Shown: piece by piece, positions 44,650 to 53,514 of the stretch
Numbering within the stretch: position 1 is the stretch's first letter
How the letters are laid out: the number at the start of each line of letters is the position of its first letter
Source of the DNA: Gammaproteobacteria bacterium
Lineage (GTDB): Bacteria > Pseudomonadota > Gammaproteobacteria > Pseudomonadales > UBA5518
DNA: 64,000 bases
Assembly (NCBI GenBank): GCA_016705365.1
Contig: JADIYI010000009.1
Span: 434,001-498,000, forward strand
Direction: 5' to 3'
The notes under the pieces: model-generated
What the model was told of the DNA's origin: nothing
What the model saw: only the letters and a program-made list of their open reading frames with translations
The model's database searches: none
Translations under genes and position numbers: made by a program

Positions 44650-46012
44650 AACGCTGCGCCTGTCAACCGGCGCGCGCCTGTCCGCGATCTTCGCCGCGTT
44701 GCTGGTCGGCGCTTTCCTGATGGCCGGCACAATCACCTTTTTCGCTACCGCGCGTACCGTCGAAAACGCCATCCGCGAACGAATCGCGCTCGAAATGCAG
44801 GCCATGGAATTCGAGATCGGGGCCGAGGGCTTCGCTGGCCTGGTGGAGGCCATCCGTTCACGCGCCAATCAGCCCGGCGCGCTGGGCTATCGTCTGGAGA
44901 GCCACGACGGCTCGATCGAGATCGACAATCTGCGGCACTCCCGACCACAGCCCGGGTGGACCCGAGTCGAGGCCGGCGCTGACGGCGAGCAGCACGGAGC
45001 GCAAACCCTGCTGGTACTGTCGCGGCTACTGCCCGACGGCTCCCTGCTGTCGATCGCCGGCAATCTGCAACAGGCAGAAGCCGTGCGCCGCGCCGTGCTG
45101 CTGGCGCTCGGCTGGTCGGGTGCGCTGGCATTGCTGATCGGTCTCGGCGCCGCTGCATTCGTTACCCGCCGGGCGCTGGCGCGCATGGCAGCGGTAGCGG
45201 ACGCGGTGCGCCGCTTTGCCGCGGGCGACCATGCGGTGCGGGCTGCGCATGCCGGCACGCGCGCGCCAGACGATATCGATGCAATCGCCGACGGTGTGAA
45301 CAGCATGCTGGACAGCGTCGCCACGCTGGCGGCCAGCGTGCGCCGCGTCTCGGTCGCGGTGGCGCACGATCTGCGCACCCCGCTCTCGCATATGCGCCAG
45401 CAACTCGAGACGGTTGGCGACCCGGATGCATCTGGCGCCGAGCGGGAGGCCGCCGTGTCTGGCGCGCAAACAGCCATCGATGACGTCATGCGTACCTTCG
45501 ATGCGATTCTCAGCCTGTCGGAAATCGAATCGGGCACGGCGCCGAACAGCTTCGAGACGCTGGACCTGGCCTTGCTCGCCGCAACCATCGCCAACGCCTA
45601 TTCCGCGGATATCGAGGCCGGCGGGCGCCGCCTGTTCAGCTGCACGGCCACCCCGCTGAGGGTCCAGGGCAATCGCTATCTGCTGGCGCGCGCGATCGCC
45701 AACCTGCTGGAGAATGCGGCGCGTCACACGCCGACCGGCACGGATATCGGTATCGAGGTATTCGCACACGGTGCAACGGTGTGCCTGAGCGTCGCGGACA
45801 ATGGTCCCGGAATACCGGAATCCGAGCGTGAGCGGGCACTGGAACCTTTCTACCGGCTGGATAGAAGTCGCGGCTCGACCGGCTCGGGACTCGGCCTCGC
45901 CATCGTCGCGGCGATCGCCAGGCAGCATCGCGCGACGCTGGTGCTGGACGATGCGCACCCGGGGCTGCGGGTCATGCTCGGCTTCGGCGCGAGGCCTTCC
46001 GTGACCAGCTGA
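44639..46012 (+). CDS. Sensor histidine kinase of the efflux operon
   Basis: 457 residues from a GTG overlapping the regulator gene by 11 bp. TM1 (SAIFAALLVGAFLMAGTITF), a periplasmic loop, TM2 (AVLLALGWSGALALLIGLGA) and a HAMP-like linker precede the H box VSVAVAHDLRTPLSHMRQQL (H243). The ATPase has LLARAIANLLENAARHTP (N box), VADNGPGIP (G1) and GSTGSGLGLAIV (G2). It phosphorylates the upstream regulator; the loop sensing ligand is unknown. Confidence 0.93.
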   Translation: MATETLRLSTGARLSAIFAALLVGAFLMAGTITFFATARTVENAIRERIALEMQAMEFEIGAEGFAGLVEAIRSRANQPGALGYRLESHDGSIEIDNLRHSRPQPGWTRVEAGADGEQHGAQTLLVLSRLLPDGSLLSIAGNLQQAEAVRRAVLLALGWSGALALLIGLGAAAFVTRRALARMAAVADAVRRFAAGDHAVRAAHAGTRAPDDIDAIADGVNSMLDSVATLAASVRRVSVAVAHDLRTPLSHMRQQLETVGDPDASGAEREAAVSGAQTAIDDVMRTFDAILSLSEIESGTAPNSFETLDLALLAATIANAYSADIEAGGRRLFSCTATPLRVQGNRYLLARAIANLLENAARHTPTGTDIGIEVFAHGATVCLSVADNGPGIPESERERALEPFYRLDRSRGSTGSGLGLAIVAAIARQHRATLVLDDAHPGLRVMLGFGARPSVTS

Positions 46013-46102
46013 GGCCCGCGGTACGGGGCGCTGCCCGCCGAATCCGTGAATTCCGATCCAGATCAAGGAATCCGCTGTCGAGCAACAGGTATATTGCTTT
46101 AC

Positions 46103-46119
46103 CCGACCAATTTGGTCGG
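46103..46119. promoter_or_regulatory. Perfect 17-bp palindrome, candidate operator for the DUF2249 gene
   Basis: CCGACCAA-T-TTGGTCGG, arms of eight bases around one base, ending 26 bp before the DUF2249 ATG and inside its probable promoter region (133 bp after the kinase stop). Perfect arms with an odd centre suit a homodimeric repressor such as an Rrf2 (NsrR-like) or TetR protein. No such regulator gene is adjacent, so the site would be bound in trans. Confidence 0.5.
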
Positions 46120-46145
46120 ACTTGGTTTTGCCACGAGGAGTCCGC

Positions 46146-46409
46146 ATGCAAACCGTCCACGCCTGCAACCACACTACCGCCGAAGCGCTCTATCCGTTCG
46201 ATGCGCGCGGCGTTGCCAAGCGTTTCCGCCACGCGGCGATTTTCGGCGCGCTGGATGCGCTGACACCCGGGGAGACGATGCGTTTCTGCAATGACCACGA
46301 TCCGCTGCCGCTGCTCGGCCAGTTGCAGCAACGCTATGGCGACAAGCTGTCCATCACCTACCGCCAGCGCGAACCGGGCGCCATCGTCATCGACTTCGCC
46401 AGGCTCTAA
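46146..46409 (+). CDS. DUF2249 domain protein
   Basis: 87 residues: MQTVHACNHTTAEALYPFDA, RGVAKRFRHAAIFGALDALT, PGETMRFCNDHDPLPLLGQL and so on to YRQREPGAIVIDFARL. A-L-D-A-L-x-P-G-E-T-M-R and N-D-H-D-P-L-P-L are the DUF2249 core, a small TusA/SirA-like fold. Members often belong to nitric-oxide or low-oxygen regulons. GAGGAG precedes the ATG at 46146. The upstream palindrome suggests separate regulation from the efflux operon. Confidence 0.85.
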   Translation: MQTVHACNHTTAEALYPFDARGVAKRFRHAAIFGALDALTPGETMRFCNDHDPLPLLGQLQQRYGDKLSITYRQREPGAIVIDFARL

Positions 46410-46521
46410 AGGATCGCCTTAACCCGGCGGCGGGAATTCGGGTCCGCCAAGCTTCGGAACGACACCAGCGGGTTCGCCGCTGGAGCGCCCGCATTTGGTG
46501 CCGCGGGTCAGCGGTGCGCGT

Positions 46522-47562
46522 TCAGCACACCTCGACCCGGGGAGCGCCGGCGCTCAGCACCCCGATTTCCGCTGCCTGGGCGAATCCCTGGGCACGGAAG
46601 ATCCCCAGCACCTCCTGTTTCACCCCGGCGTCGCAGGCAACCAGCAGGCCGCCGCTGGTTTGCGCATCGCAAAGGAGTTCGCGCTGCCATGCGGCGACGC
46701 CCTCGCGCAGCCCGACATCGGCCCCGTAACTCGCCCAGTTGCGGCCGATGGCGCCGGGGCCGATGCCCTGTCGTGCAAAGTCCTCGGCCCCCGCCAGCAG
46801 CGGGACACGCGCCATCTCGATGCGGGCAGCAAGCCCTGAGCCACGGCAGATTTCCAGCAAATGTCCGAGCAGTCCGAAGCCGGTGACGTCGGTGAGGGCG
46901 TGCACGCCGGGCAGCCGGGCAAGCGCACTGCCCGGCGTATTGAGAGTCGTGGTGCTGTCCAGCAGCACCCGATAACCGTCGGGGCCGAGCAGCTTATTTT
47001 TCAGTGCGGCGGCGAGTACGCCAACCCCGAGACCCTTGCCCAGGATCAGCACGTCGCGCGCGCGCGCACCACAGTTGCGCTTGATATGGTCCGGGTGCAC
47101 GAGACCAAGGGCAACCAGGCCGTAGATCGGTTCCGGGGTATCGATGGAGTGGCCGCCGGCCACCGGGATGCCGGCCGCCGCACACACATCGGCGCCGCCG
47201 TCGAGAATTCGCCCGATGACTTGCGGCGACAATTTATCGATCGGCATCCCGAGCAGCGCGAGCGCGAGGATCGGTGTGCCGCCCATCGCATAAACATCAC
47301 TGATCGCATTGGTGGCGGCGATACGCCCAAAATCGTAGGGGTCATCGACGATTGGCATGAAAAAATCGGTTGTCGCGATGAGCGCCTGCTCGTCATTGAG
47401 CTTGTAGACCGCGGCGTCGTCGCTGGTTTCCGTACCGACGAGCAGCGCGGCGAACGGCCCGGCCCGCGGCGTGTTCCTCAGGATTTCGCCGAGCAGTTGC
47501 GGCGAGATCTTGCAGCCGCAACCGCCACCATGCGCGTAATCGGTCAGCTTGATCCCGCTCAC
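46522..47562 (-). CDS. selD: Selenide, water dikinase (selenophosphate synthetase)
   Basis: 346 residues from a GTG at 47562 that overlaps the upstream stop by 4 bp; E. coli SelD is 347. The catalytic motif is YAHGGGCGCKIS with Cys15 and Lys18 in the usual places (a Cys, not a selenocysteine, enzyme). SDDAAVYKLNDEQALIATTD, NAISDVYAMGGTPILAL and LTDVTGFGLLGHLLEI are the ATP-binding set. It makes selenophosphate for selenoproteins or 2-selenouridine tRNA; no selA, selB or mnmH gene is in the window. Confidence 0.95.
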   Translation of the reverse strand: MSGIKLTDYAHGGGCGCKISPQLLGEILRNTPRAGPFAALLVGTETSDDAAVYKLNDEQALIATTDFFMPIVDDPYDFGRIAATNAISDVYAMGGTPILALALLGMPIDKLSPQVIGRILDGGADVCAAAGIPVAGGHSIDTPEPIYGLVALGLVHPDHIKRNCGARARDVLILGKGLGVGVLAAALKNKLLGPDGYRVLLDSTTTLNTPGSALARLPGVHALTDVTGFGLLGHLLEICRGSGLAARIEMARVPLLAGAEDFARQGIGPGAIGRNWASYGADVGLREGVAAWQRELLCDAQTSGGLLVACDAGVKQEVLGIFRAQGFAQAAEIGVLSAGAPRVEVC

Positions 47563-48248
47563 CGCTGTTCCTGGCACTGGCGAGCGCGCGCGGGGCTCCC
47601 GGCGTATGCCGAGCCACGATCGCCCTGGGACTCGAGGCCTCGCGCGCCGATCAGCGGACTGTCCTCATGGGCCTCGGTGCGCTGTGCGAGCGTCGTGACG
47701 AGCAGGTAGAGGTAGGCGCTGAGCTCGAGGAGTTCCTCGAAGAACCGGTCCGGGCCCGGGAAGTGGATCACGCTCTTGTCCAGCAGCACGGCAAGCACCA
47801 TCATCACCGCGCAGCCGCCTACGAGCAGCGCGACATCGGACGAAAGAAAGCTGCGGGTACGCCGCCAATCCGCGCCGAGGCAGCGCCCCAGCACGATCGC
47901 CGCGGCAAGCCACAGCGGCGGAGTCACGACGGGCTTGGCGATATGCAGTGCGGAACGAAGCGCCGAGTCCAGCGGCAGCAGCGACTGCAGGTCGGCTTCG
48001 CGGTAACAGATCGCCAGCGACAACAGGCAGAGTGCCGCGAACAGCCGCTGCTCGAATACCGACACCGCGTGGCGGCTACGCCATGCATGGGCAACGATGC
48101 CCAGGGCGAGGACAATCAGCTGCGCATTCTCCAACAGGCCGTTCTCCTGGTAGAACGCTTCGGAACCGCTGCTCACCAGCAACAGCACGCAGCAAAGATC
48201 GATCGCCAGTACCGTCATCAGCGCCAGCTGCAAGCGCACGCTCAGCAT
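47559..48248 (-). CDS. Hypothetical multi-pass membrane protein coupled to selD
   Basis: 229 residues with five or six TM helices: LALMTVLAIDLCCVLLLVSS, NAQLIVLALGIVAHAWR, LFAALCLLSLAICY, PPLWLAAAIVLGRCLG, ALLVGGCAVMMVLAVLLDKS. The start MLSVRLQLALMTV is chosen by context; there are upstream alternatives. A conserved-looking FFEELLELSAYLYLLV near the end. No family recognised. Its stop and the selD start overlap by 4 bp, so the two are co-translated. Confidence 0.7.
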   Translation of the reverse strand: MLSVRLQLALMTVLAIDLCCVLLLVSSGSEAFYQENGLLENAQLIVLALGIVAHAWRSRHAVSVFEQRLFAALCLLSLAICYREADLQSLLPLDSALRSALHIAKPVVTPPLWLAAAIVLGRCLGADWRRTRSFLSSDVALLVGGCAVMMVLAVLLDKSVIHFPGPDRFFEELLELSAYLYLLVTTLAQRTEAHEDSPLIGARGLESQGDRGSAYAGSPARARQCQEQR

Positions 48249-48548
48249 GACGGCGTTCCCGCGGGTAATCGTTGCCAGTACGCAATCTTGCGCGGCATGG
48301 TGCCTGATCCGTGCCTGATGGAACCGATTGGATGGTGCATCTCGTAAAGCCCTGAGGGTAACGGAAAGAAGGCTAGACCAGCATTCACGGCTCGAAATCA
48401 ACCCGGGGGGACCACGGCAGCGCAGCAACGGCCTGCTACGTACTGCAATCGTCAATATTGCCGTAAATCACGGCTGCGATAAGGCCCGGTCGAACCGGTG
48501 CCGCGACGACCACGCGAGGGCGAACACCGACTACAGCGGGCGCGCAAC
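48249..48548. other. Spacer without a supported gene (promoter region of the selD pair)
   Basis: The 300 bases between the SDR stop and the membrane-protein start carry only overlapping non-conserved reading frames. An AT-rich patch (GTCAATATTGCCGTAAATCA, 48451-48470) stands out. I see no RNA gene or repeat. The promoter for the membrane protein/selD pair should lie in the first half. Confidence 0.4.
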
Positions 48549-49349
48549 TCAGCTCAACCAACGCAACAGTGTTGGATAACGATCCGGGAACAGCCGCGCG
48601 ATCCACGCCAGGGTGCTGGATTTGTTGCCGGTGACAATCCGCCGCCTGCCCTTGCGCACGCCCTCGAGAATATCCGCCGCGCAATCCTCGGGCGGAGTGA
48701 CCAGCAGCTTGTCGCCCATACCCTCGAAGCTGGATTCCTCCTGGCCGGCCCTCGCACACATGCGCCCCGCCGTGGCGATCGCGGTGCGGATTCCGCCGGG
48801 GTGCACGCATACCGCGCGCACGCCACTGTCTTCGAGTTCCGACCACAGGCACTCGGTCAGGCCACGCACCCCGAACTTGGAGATGTTGTAGGCGCTCTGC
48901 AGCGGGTAACCCACCAGGCCGAACACGCTCGAGATATTGACGATACAGCCCTCGCGTCGCGCCAGCATCTGTGGCAGGAAGGCCTTGCAGCCATAGAGCA
49001 CACCCCACAGATTGATGCCGAGCTGCCACTCGATTTCCTCGATGCTCAGATGCTCGAAGGTACCGACCACGGTCACGCCCGCGTTGTTGAACAGGAATTG
49101 TGCCGCGCCGAAATCGCGCTCGACTTCCTCGGCATGCGCGAACACCGCCGCGCGCGAAGACACATCGAGCACATAGGCGCGCGCATCGTGATCGGCCGGC
49201 AACAATTGCATCGTTGCCTCCAGCGCCTGGGCATTGATATCCGACAGTGCCAGCCGCGCGCCCGCAGCCGCGAGCTGCCGTGCCAGGGCGCGGCCGATCC
49301 CCGAGCCTGCGCCGGTAACGACCGCGACTTTCTCCTTGTATATCGTCAT
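48549..49349 (-). CDS. Short-chain dehydrogenase/reductase
   Basis: 266 residues from MTIYKEKVAVVTGAGSGIGR; GGAGG lies ten bases before the ATG. T-G-A-G-S-G-I-G is the NAD(P)-binding glycine motif, FNNAGVTVVGTFEHLSIEEI the N-N-A-G region, and NISSVFGLVGYPLQSAYNIS with K the Ser/Tyr/Lys triad (Y-N-I-S-K). Classical SDR with a C-terminal helical extension as in fatty-acyl or steroid dehydrogenases; substrate unknown. It is transcribed alone, divergent from the propeller-cytochrome gene. Confidence 0.9.
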   Translation of the reverse strand: MTIYKEKVAVVTGAGSGIGRALARQLAAAGARLALSDINAQALEATMQLLPADHDARAYVLDVSSRAAVFAHAEEVERDFGAAQFLFNNAGVTVVGTFEHLSIEEIEWQLGINLWGVLYGCKAFLPQMLARREGCIVNISSVFGLVGYPLQSAYNISKFGVRGLTECLWSELEDSGVRAVCVHPGGIRTAIATAGRMCARAGQEESSFEGMGDKLLVTPPEDCAADILEGVRKGRRRIVTGNKSSTLAWIARLFPDRYPTLLRWLS

Positions 49350-49537
49350 GCTGATACGACCTCCGCCGGATATGATCTGCCCAAGCATGCAGGGTAGCCT
49401 GTATGCGTCCGATCCCATAGCCATGGCACGGGATGACAACAGTCCTGCTTCAAGGGACAGACGTTGCCCGATAAACCGGGGTATATTCCCCGGGCCGCGG
49501 CGCCAGGATCAGCGCCGACCCAACGGGAGTGATATCG

Positions 49538-51358
49538 ATGAATCGCATGACTCCGTACCTGGTGCTGGTGCTGGGCGCACTGGGATACGCCACCAATACG
49601 TTTGCCGGCATCGTCCACGGCACCGTGAGCACCGCCGATGGCCGCGCCGTCTCCGGCGCGCTGCTCACGCTGTTCAACGAGGCGCGCAACCGCAAGGAAA
49701 CCGTCTACAGCGCGCCGGATGGCAGTTATGTGCTCGCCACCGGGTTCAGCGGCAAGCTGCGGTTGCGCGCGCGCCTGCCCTATTTTGCCGACGTGAGCCA
49801 GGACATCGCGCTCGGCGTCGATACCAGCCTGCCGGTCGATTTCACGCTGAGCGAGATCGGCGATCCCCAGACCCTGTCCGATACGCTCACCGCTTCGGCC
49901 CATCTCACGAAACTGCAATGGCAGGATCCGGCGCTGCGCGCCACCTTCGTGAGCCAGTGCAACTACTGCCACCAGGTGGGCAACTCGCTGACCCGCACCC
50001 CGCGTGACGAGGATGCCTGGCGTAGCAGTGTCGAGCGCATGGAAAGCTATTTCGCGATGCTTACTCCATCCCAGAGCGCCGGCATCGTCAGCACGCTGGC
50101 ACGCGATTTCACTCCCGATCCGGTTACGGCAGTGCAAACCTACGCGGTGGCTCCCGAACTGCACCACGCCAAGGTCCACGAATGGCTGGTCGGCGACGGC
50201 ATGTCGTTCATCCACGATGCCGCGGTTAATCACGCCGATGACAATCTCTACGGCGCCGACGAAGGTCATGACGTGATCTGGTTCCTCGATCGCAAGACGG
50301 CCAAGGTCGAGACTTTCGCGCTGCCCGATATCGATCTGCCACGGGGTGGGGTGTTGTCGGGCATCCCGTTCCCGATCGGCGTGTTTACCGGCAAGCATGG
50401 CCCGCACAGTCTCGCCCAGACCTCCGACGGGCGTTTCTGGATCACCAATGCGCTGTCATCCTCGCTGGCCTCTTTCGATCCTGCAACCCGGAAGTTCAAG
50501 CTCTACGAACTCGGCCCTACCCATATTTACCCGCACACCGTGCGCGTCGATGCCAACGATATCGTCTGGTTCACCGTGGTGCTGTCAAACGAGGTGATCC
50601 GTTTCGATCCGCAAACCGAACAGTTCAGCGTGATCGATCTGCCGCACAACGGGTTCTGGCCGTGGCTGATCGATACCACGTTGCCGGCGGTGATCAAAAT
50701 CGCGGCGTGGTTTCCCGGCAACAACCTGCACAACGTGCTGTCGCCGCACAAATGGGCCGGCAAGGATCACCGCGCGCTGTTCAACTTTCCCTACGGTATC
50801 GACGTCAATCCGCGCGACGGTTCGATCTGGTACGCCAAGCTGTACCTGAACCGGATCGGGCGCATCGACCCGCAAACGCACGAGGTGCAGGAGTTCGAGA
50901 CGCCGATGAAGGGACCACGTCGCCCGCGCTTCGCGAAAGACGGCACGCTGTGGATTCCCGCATTCGACGACGGCGGCCTGATGGCCTTCGACACCGGCAC
51001 GCACGAATTCCGCACCTGGAAACTGCCCACCCTGGCGCCCAACGAGTACGAGGTACCCTATGCGCTGAACGTGCATCCTCGAACCGGCGATATCTGGATC
51101 ACCTCCAATATGTCGGACCGCAGCTTTCGCTTCGTGCCGGGGAGCGAAACCTTCATCACCTACCCCAGCCCGACCCGGGTGACCTGGCTGCGCGACTGGG
51201 AGTTCACCTCGGATGGCCAGGCCTGCTCGAGCTCCTCCAACCTGCCCTCCTATGCGATCGAGGACGGGGTGCCCTCGTTTATCTGCATCGACCCCGAGGG
51301 CGGCGCTGCCGACCGCGCCCTGCTGGGCCCGGAGACGCCAACTCGCGACCCCGGCTGA
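49538..51358 (+). CDS. Exported Vgb-like beta-propeller with N-terminal carboxypeptidase-regulatory-like domain and haem c motif
   Basis: 606 residues. Signal peptide (MNRMTPYLVLVLGALGYATN, cut near A23), then GIVHGTVSTADGRAVSGALL, a CarboxypepD_reg-like beta-sandwich to about residue 105. C141-N-Y-C-H145 is a c-type haem attachment site in a short cytochrome-like segment (119-200). From about 225 on, repeated strands (HSLAQTSDGRFWITNALSSS; IYPHTVRVDANDIVWFTVVL; YGIDVNPRDGSIWYAKLYLN; LNVHPRTGDIWITSNMSDRS) form a Vgb/SMP-30-like propeller. Probably a periplasmic redox enzyme; substrate unknown. GGGAG lies eight bases before the ATG. Confidence 0.85.
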   Translation: MNRMTPYLVLVLGALGYATNTFAGIVHGTVSTADGRAVSGALLTLFNEARNRKETVYSAPDGSYVLATGFSGKLRLRARLPYFADVSQDIALGVDTSLPVDFTLSEIGDPQTLSDTLTASAHLTKLQWQDPALRATFVSQCNYCHQVGNSLTRTPRDEDAWRSSVERMESYFAMLTPSQSAGIVSTLARDFTPDPVTAVQTYAVAPELHHAKVHEWLVGDGMSFIHDAAVNHADDNLYGADEGHDVIWFLDRKTAKVETFALPDIDLPRGGVLSGIPFPIGVFTGKHGPHSLAQTSDGRFWITNALSSSLASFDPATRKFKLYELGPTHIYPHTVRVDANDIVWFTVVLSNEVIRFDPQTEQFSVIDLPHNGFWPWLIDTTLPAVIKIAAWFPGNNLHNVLSPHKWAGKDHRALFNFPYGIDVNPRDGSIWYAKLYLNRIGRIDPQTHEVQEFETPMKGPRRPRFAKDGTLWIPAFDDGGLMAFDTGTHEFRTWKLPTLAPNEYEVPYALNVHPRTGDIWITSNMSDRSFRFVPGSETFITYPSPTRVTWLRDWEFTSDGQACSSSSNLPSYAIEDGVPSFICIDPEGGAADRALLGPETPTRDPG

Positions 51359-51451
51359 ACCAGGATTTCGGCTGCCGCGGATTTCAGCCCGGCGAGATCC
51401 AGGACAGCGCCTGGCAGCCCCGGTGATCGCGCAATTCGAAGGGACGCGGGC

Positions 51452-52003
51452 TCAGCCGCCAAAGCGGCGCGGCAGCATCCGCAGCACGGTGTTGTCCTTC
51501 ACGATGTAGTGATGATAGAGCGCCGCGACCGCGTGCAGTCCGACCAGGTAGTAGGCCCATTCGCCGACTTCCTTGTGCCAGTGCTCGATGGTCTCGGCCA
51601 GGTCGTGGTTCTTGGCGATCAGCGCCGGCAATTCCAGGCCGAAGAAGGGCACCGGCTTGCCCTCGCCGCTGAGGATCAGCCAGCCCGCGATCGGCATGCC
51701 GATCATGAAGACATAAAGTGCGAGATGCATGAGTTTGGCCAGCAGTTCCTGCCACCCTGCGGGCTGTGGCTGTATCAGCGGCGTCGGGCCGGAAAAGCGC
51801 GCCGCGATGCGCGCCGCCATCAGGATCAGCACCGAGATGCCGAGCATGAAATGCAGTGCCTTCATGAACGCACGCGCATCGCTGCCCTTGGGGAAATTCT
51901 CGTGCAGTTCCATGGCGAGATAGACCGCCACCAGCAACACCAGCATCAGCCAGTGCAGCGCGACTTGCAACGAACCGTAACGCGTAGCCGAGTTCTTCCA
52001 CAT
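51452..52003 (-). CDS. Cytochrome b561-family membrane protein
   Basis: 183 residues with four TM helices and His ligands in helices: LQVALHWLMLVLLVAVYLAM, ARAFMKALHFMLGISVLILM, LAKLMHLALYVFMIGMPIAG and VGEWAYYLVGLHAVAALYHH. This is the di-haem b561 layout (YodB/CybB type). It transfers electrons between quinol and periplasmic partners. It is convergent with the haem c propeller gene 93 bp away, a possible functional neighbour. AGGGAGGAG precedes its start. Confidence 0.9.
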   Translation of the reverse strand: MWKNSATRYGSLQVALHWLMLVLLVAVYLAMELHENFPKGSDARAFMKALHFMLGISVLILMAARIAARFSGPTPLIQPQPAGWQELLAKLMHLALYVFMIGMPIAGWLILSGEGKPVPFFGLELPALIAKNHDLAETIEHWHKEVGEWAYYLVGLHAVAALYHHYIVKDNTVLRMLPRRFGG

Positions 52004-52177
52004 GACCGGACTCCTCCCTGGGATGGTGGCGATATTATGCGGTCGGCCTTGTGCCTGGAGCCACCGCCGGCGGGTGCCATAAAGTCGGCTTTCGGATTAA
52101 GCGAAAGTTAAGCTGACTGTGCTGATCCCCGCGCAGCGATTGGTCCAATGGAAAGTATCCGGGAGGATTTGCTGACC

Positions 52178-52812
52178 CTACCGCGGGTTTCCCTGCCTCG
52201 CGGTTGCGTCCGGCTTGCGCGCATGGATGGTTTTCACCACGTCGAGGTAGACGTTGCGCACGCGCTCGATCAGAAAGCCCGCCGCCTCAACGTTGGCAAC
52301 GGTGTCGCGGTTCATATCGGGACCGAAGTTGCGGGTGAGATATGTCATCCAGTCCATGACCTGCCTGAAGGGAAATACCTTGCTGCCCGTGTGCTCGAAC
52401 ATATGCAATTCCCGCCCGGCTTGAGCACGCGCAGCAATTGGCGCAAACCATCCACCGGGCGTGGCACCGAGCAGAAAGTGCAGGACGTGAACACCTGATC
52501 GAAGCGCTCATCGGCAAAATCCAGCTCCAGCACATCCTGGCGCTGCACGCTCATATGCCCGGGATAGGCCTGCGCACGCGGCTCCGCGCGCTTGAGCATT
52601 TCGGTCGAGATATCGATGCCGGTGATGTGCTGCCCGGGCGGAAACAAGGCGATGTCCAGACCTGTTCCCACTGCCAGGAACAGCACCTCTCCCTGCATGC
52701 GCGCGAACATCGCGCGCTTCACCGGACCCCAGCGCTTCTCCGAGCCAACGCCGTTCATCAGGTCGAAACTTTGGGCGGCGCGATCCCATTTTCTCGCGGT
52801 GGCCTCGTCCAT
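52178..52812 (-). pseudogene. Class I SAM-dependent methyltransferase, frameshifted
   Basis: Frame 1 from MDEATARKWDRAAQSFDLMN includes VLFLAVGTGLDIALFPPGQH (SAM-binding motif I, with A where G is usual), ITGIDISTEMLKRAEPRA and VPRPVDGLRQLLRVLKPGG. At 52411-52413 the family sequence continues in another frame: LHMFEHTGSKVFPFRQVMDW, RNFGPDMNRDTVANVEAAGF and DVVKTIHARK to a TAG at 52178. One missing G in a G-run (GGG for GGGG) restores a single reading frame of about 211 residues. Either a real pseudogene or a homopolymer error. GGGAGG precedes the ATG. Lies 2 bp after the membrane-protein gene. Confidence 0.75.
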
Positions 52813-52814
52813 GT

Positions 52815-53186
52815 TCAGGCCTCCCGCGTCATTCGCGCATTGGCAATGTAGGTGAGAAGAAGGACCCCGAGGCCGATCAGCGCACCCAACCAGGCGCCAT
52901 CGAGCGGCGACATCGCATGATGGTGCGCAAGCGCGCACACCGTCATGTTCGCCGTCATGCCGCCGATCATGGTCGGCACCATCACCTCGTGCGTGCCCAG
53001 CCAGCGCAACAACAGCGTGAGCGCAAGCAGCATCGTCACCGCCATCGCACCGGCCATCGACACCACCATGCCCAGCCAGAAGCCGAGCGCATGCGGCATC
53101 CATGCAACTGCGGCCCAGCCGGAGAAGGCACCTACCAGCGCATTGCCAAGACAATCGCCGAGCACGAAGTAAAGCCTGGCCTCCAT
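52815..53186 (-). CDS. Small membrane protein, unassigned
   Basis: 123 residues with three or four TM helices: GDCLGNALVGAFSGWAAVAW, LGFWLGMVVSMAGAMAVTML, THEVMVPTMIGGMTANMTVC and GAWLGALIGLGVLLLTYIAN. The H-H-H at the third loop (CALAHHHAMSPLD) could bind metal. I do not recognise the family. GAGG lies eight bases before the ATG at 53186, and the methyltransferase gene follows 2 bp later, so the pair is one transcript. Confidence 0.7.
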   Translation of the reverse strand: MEARLYFVLGDCLGNALVGAFSGWAAVAWMPHALGFWLGMVVSMAGAMAVTMLLALTLLLRWLGTHEVMVPTMIGGMTANMTVCALAHHHAMSPLDGAWLGALIGLGVLLLTYIANARMTREA

Positions 53187-53514
53187 CGACAAATCCTCGC
53201 ACTCTGTTGCCTGCGCGCAATCACGCTGAGCGCGCGATGGCATATCGCGTCGCGATCCTGCCCGACCGGCTGGCAGTGATCGGGTCGAAAACGTTGCGCG
53301 ACCGATGTTAGGGGCGCGTCGGAGATCGCGTCAATGCGCTGTGCGCTGCGGGCGGCGCTGACCTGCTCCGCCGCAGACGCTGCATTCGCCCAGGTGGCCG
53401 AGCCGTGCCGCTACTCTCCATGCTCCGGTCAGGCCGCGCGATGATGCACAATGACGCGGCACCCGGATGAGTTCCATCCCCCGGCACCAGGCCATGAGCA
53501 GGGAATGATCGACG
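53187..53514. other. Divergent spacer without a supported gene
   Basis: 328 bases separate the small membrane protein gene (minus) from the VF530 gene (plus). Only non-conserved overlapping frames are present. It must hold two promoters; I see no clear operator, RNA or repeat. Confidence 0.4.

Noticed and set aside
46410..46521. tRNA-Sec (selC) in the gap beside selD
   Set aside because: There is a short hairpin (CCAGCGG/CCGCTGG, 46465-46483), but no TCA anticodon arm, T-loop consensus or acceptor pairing.
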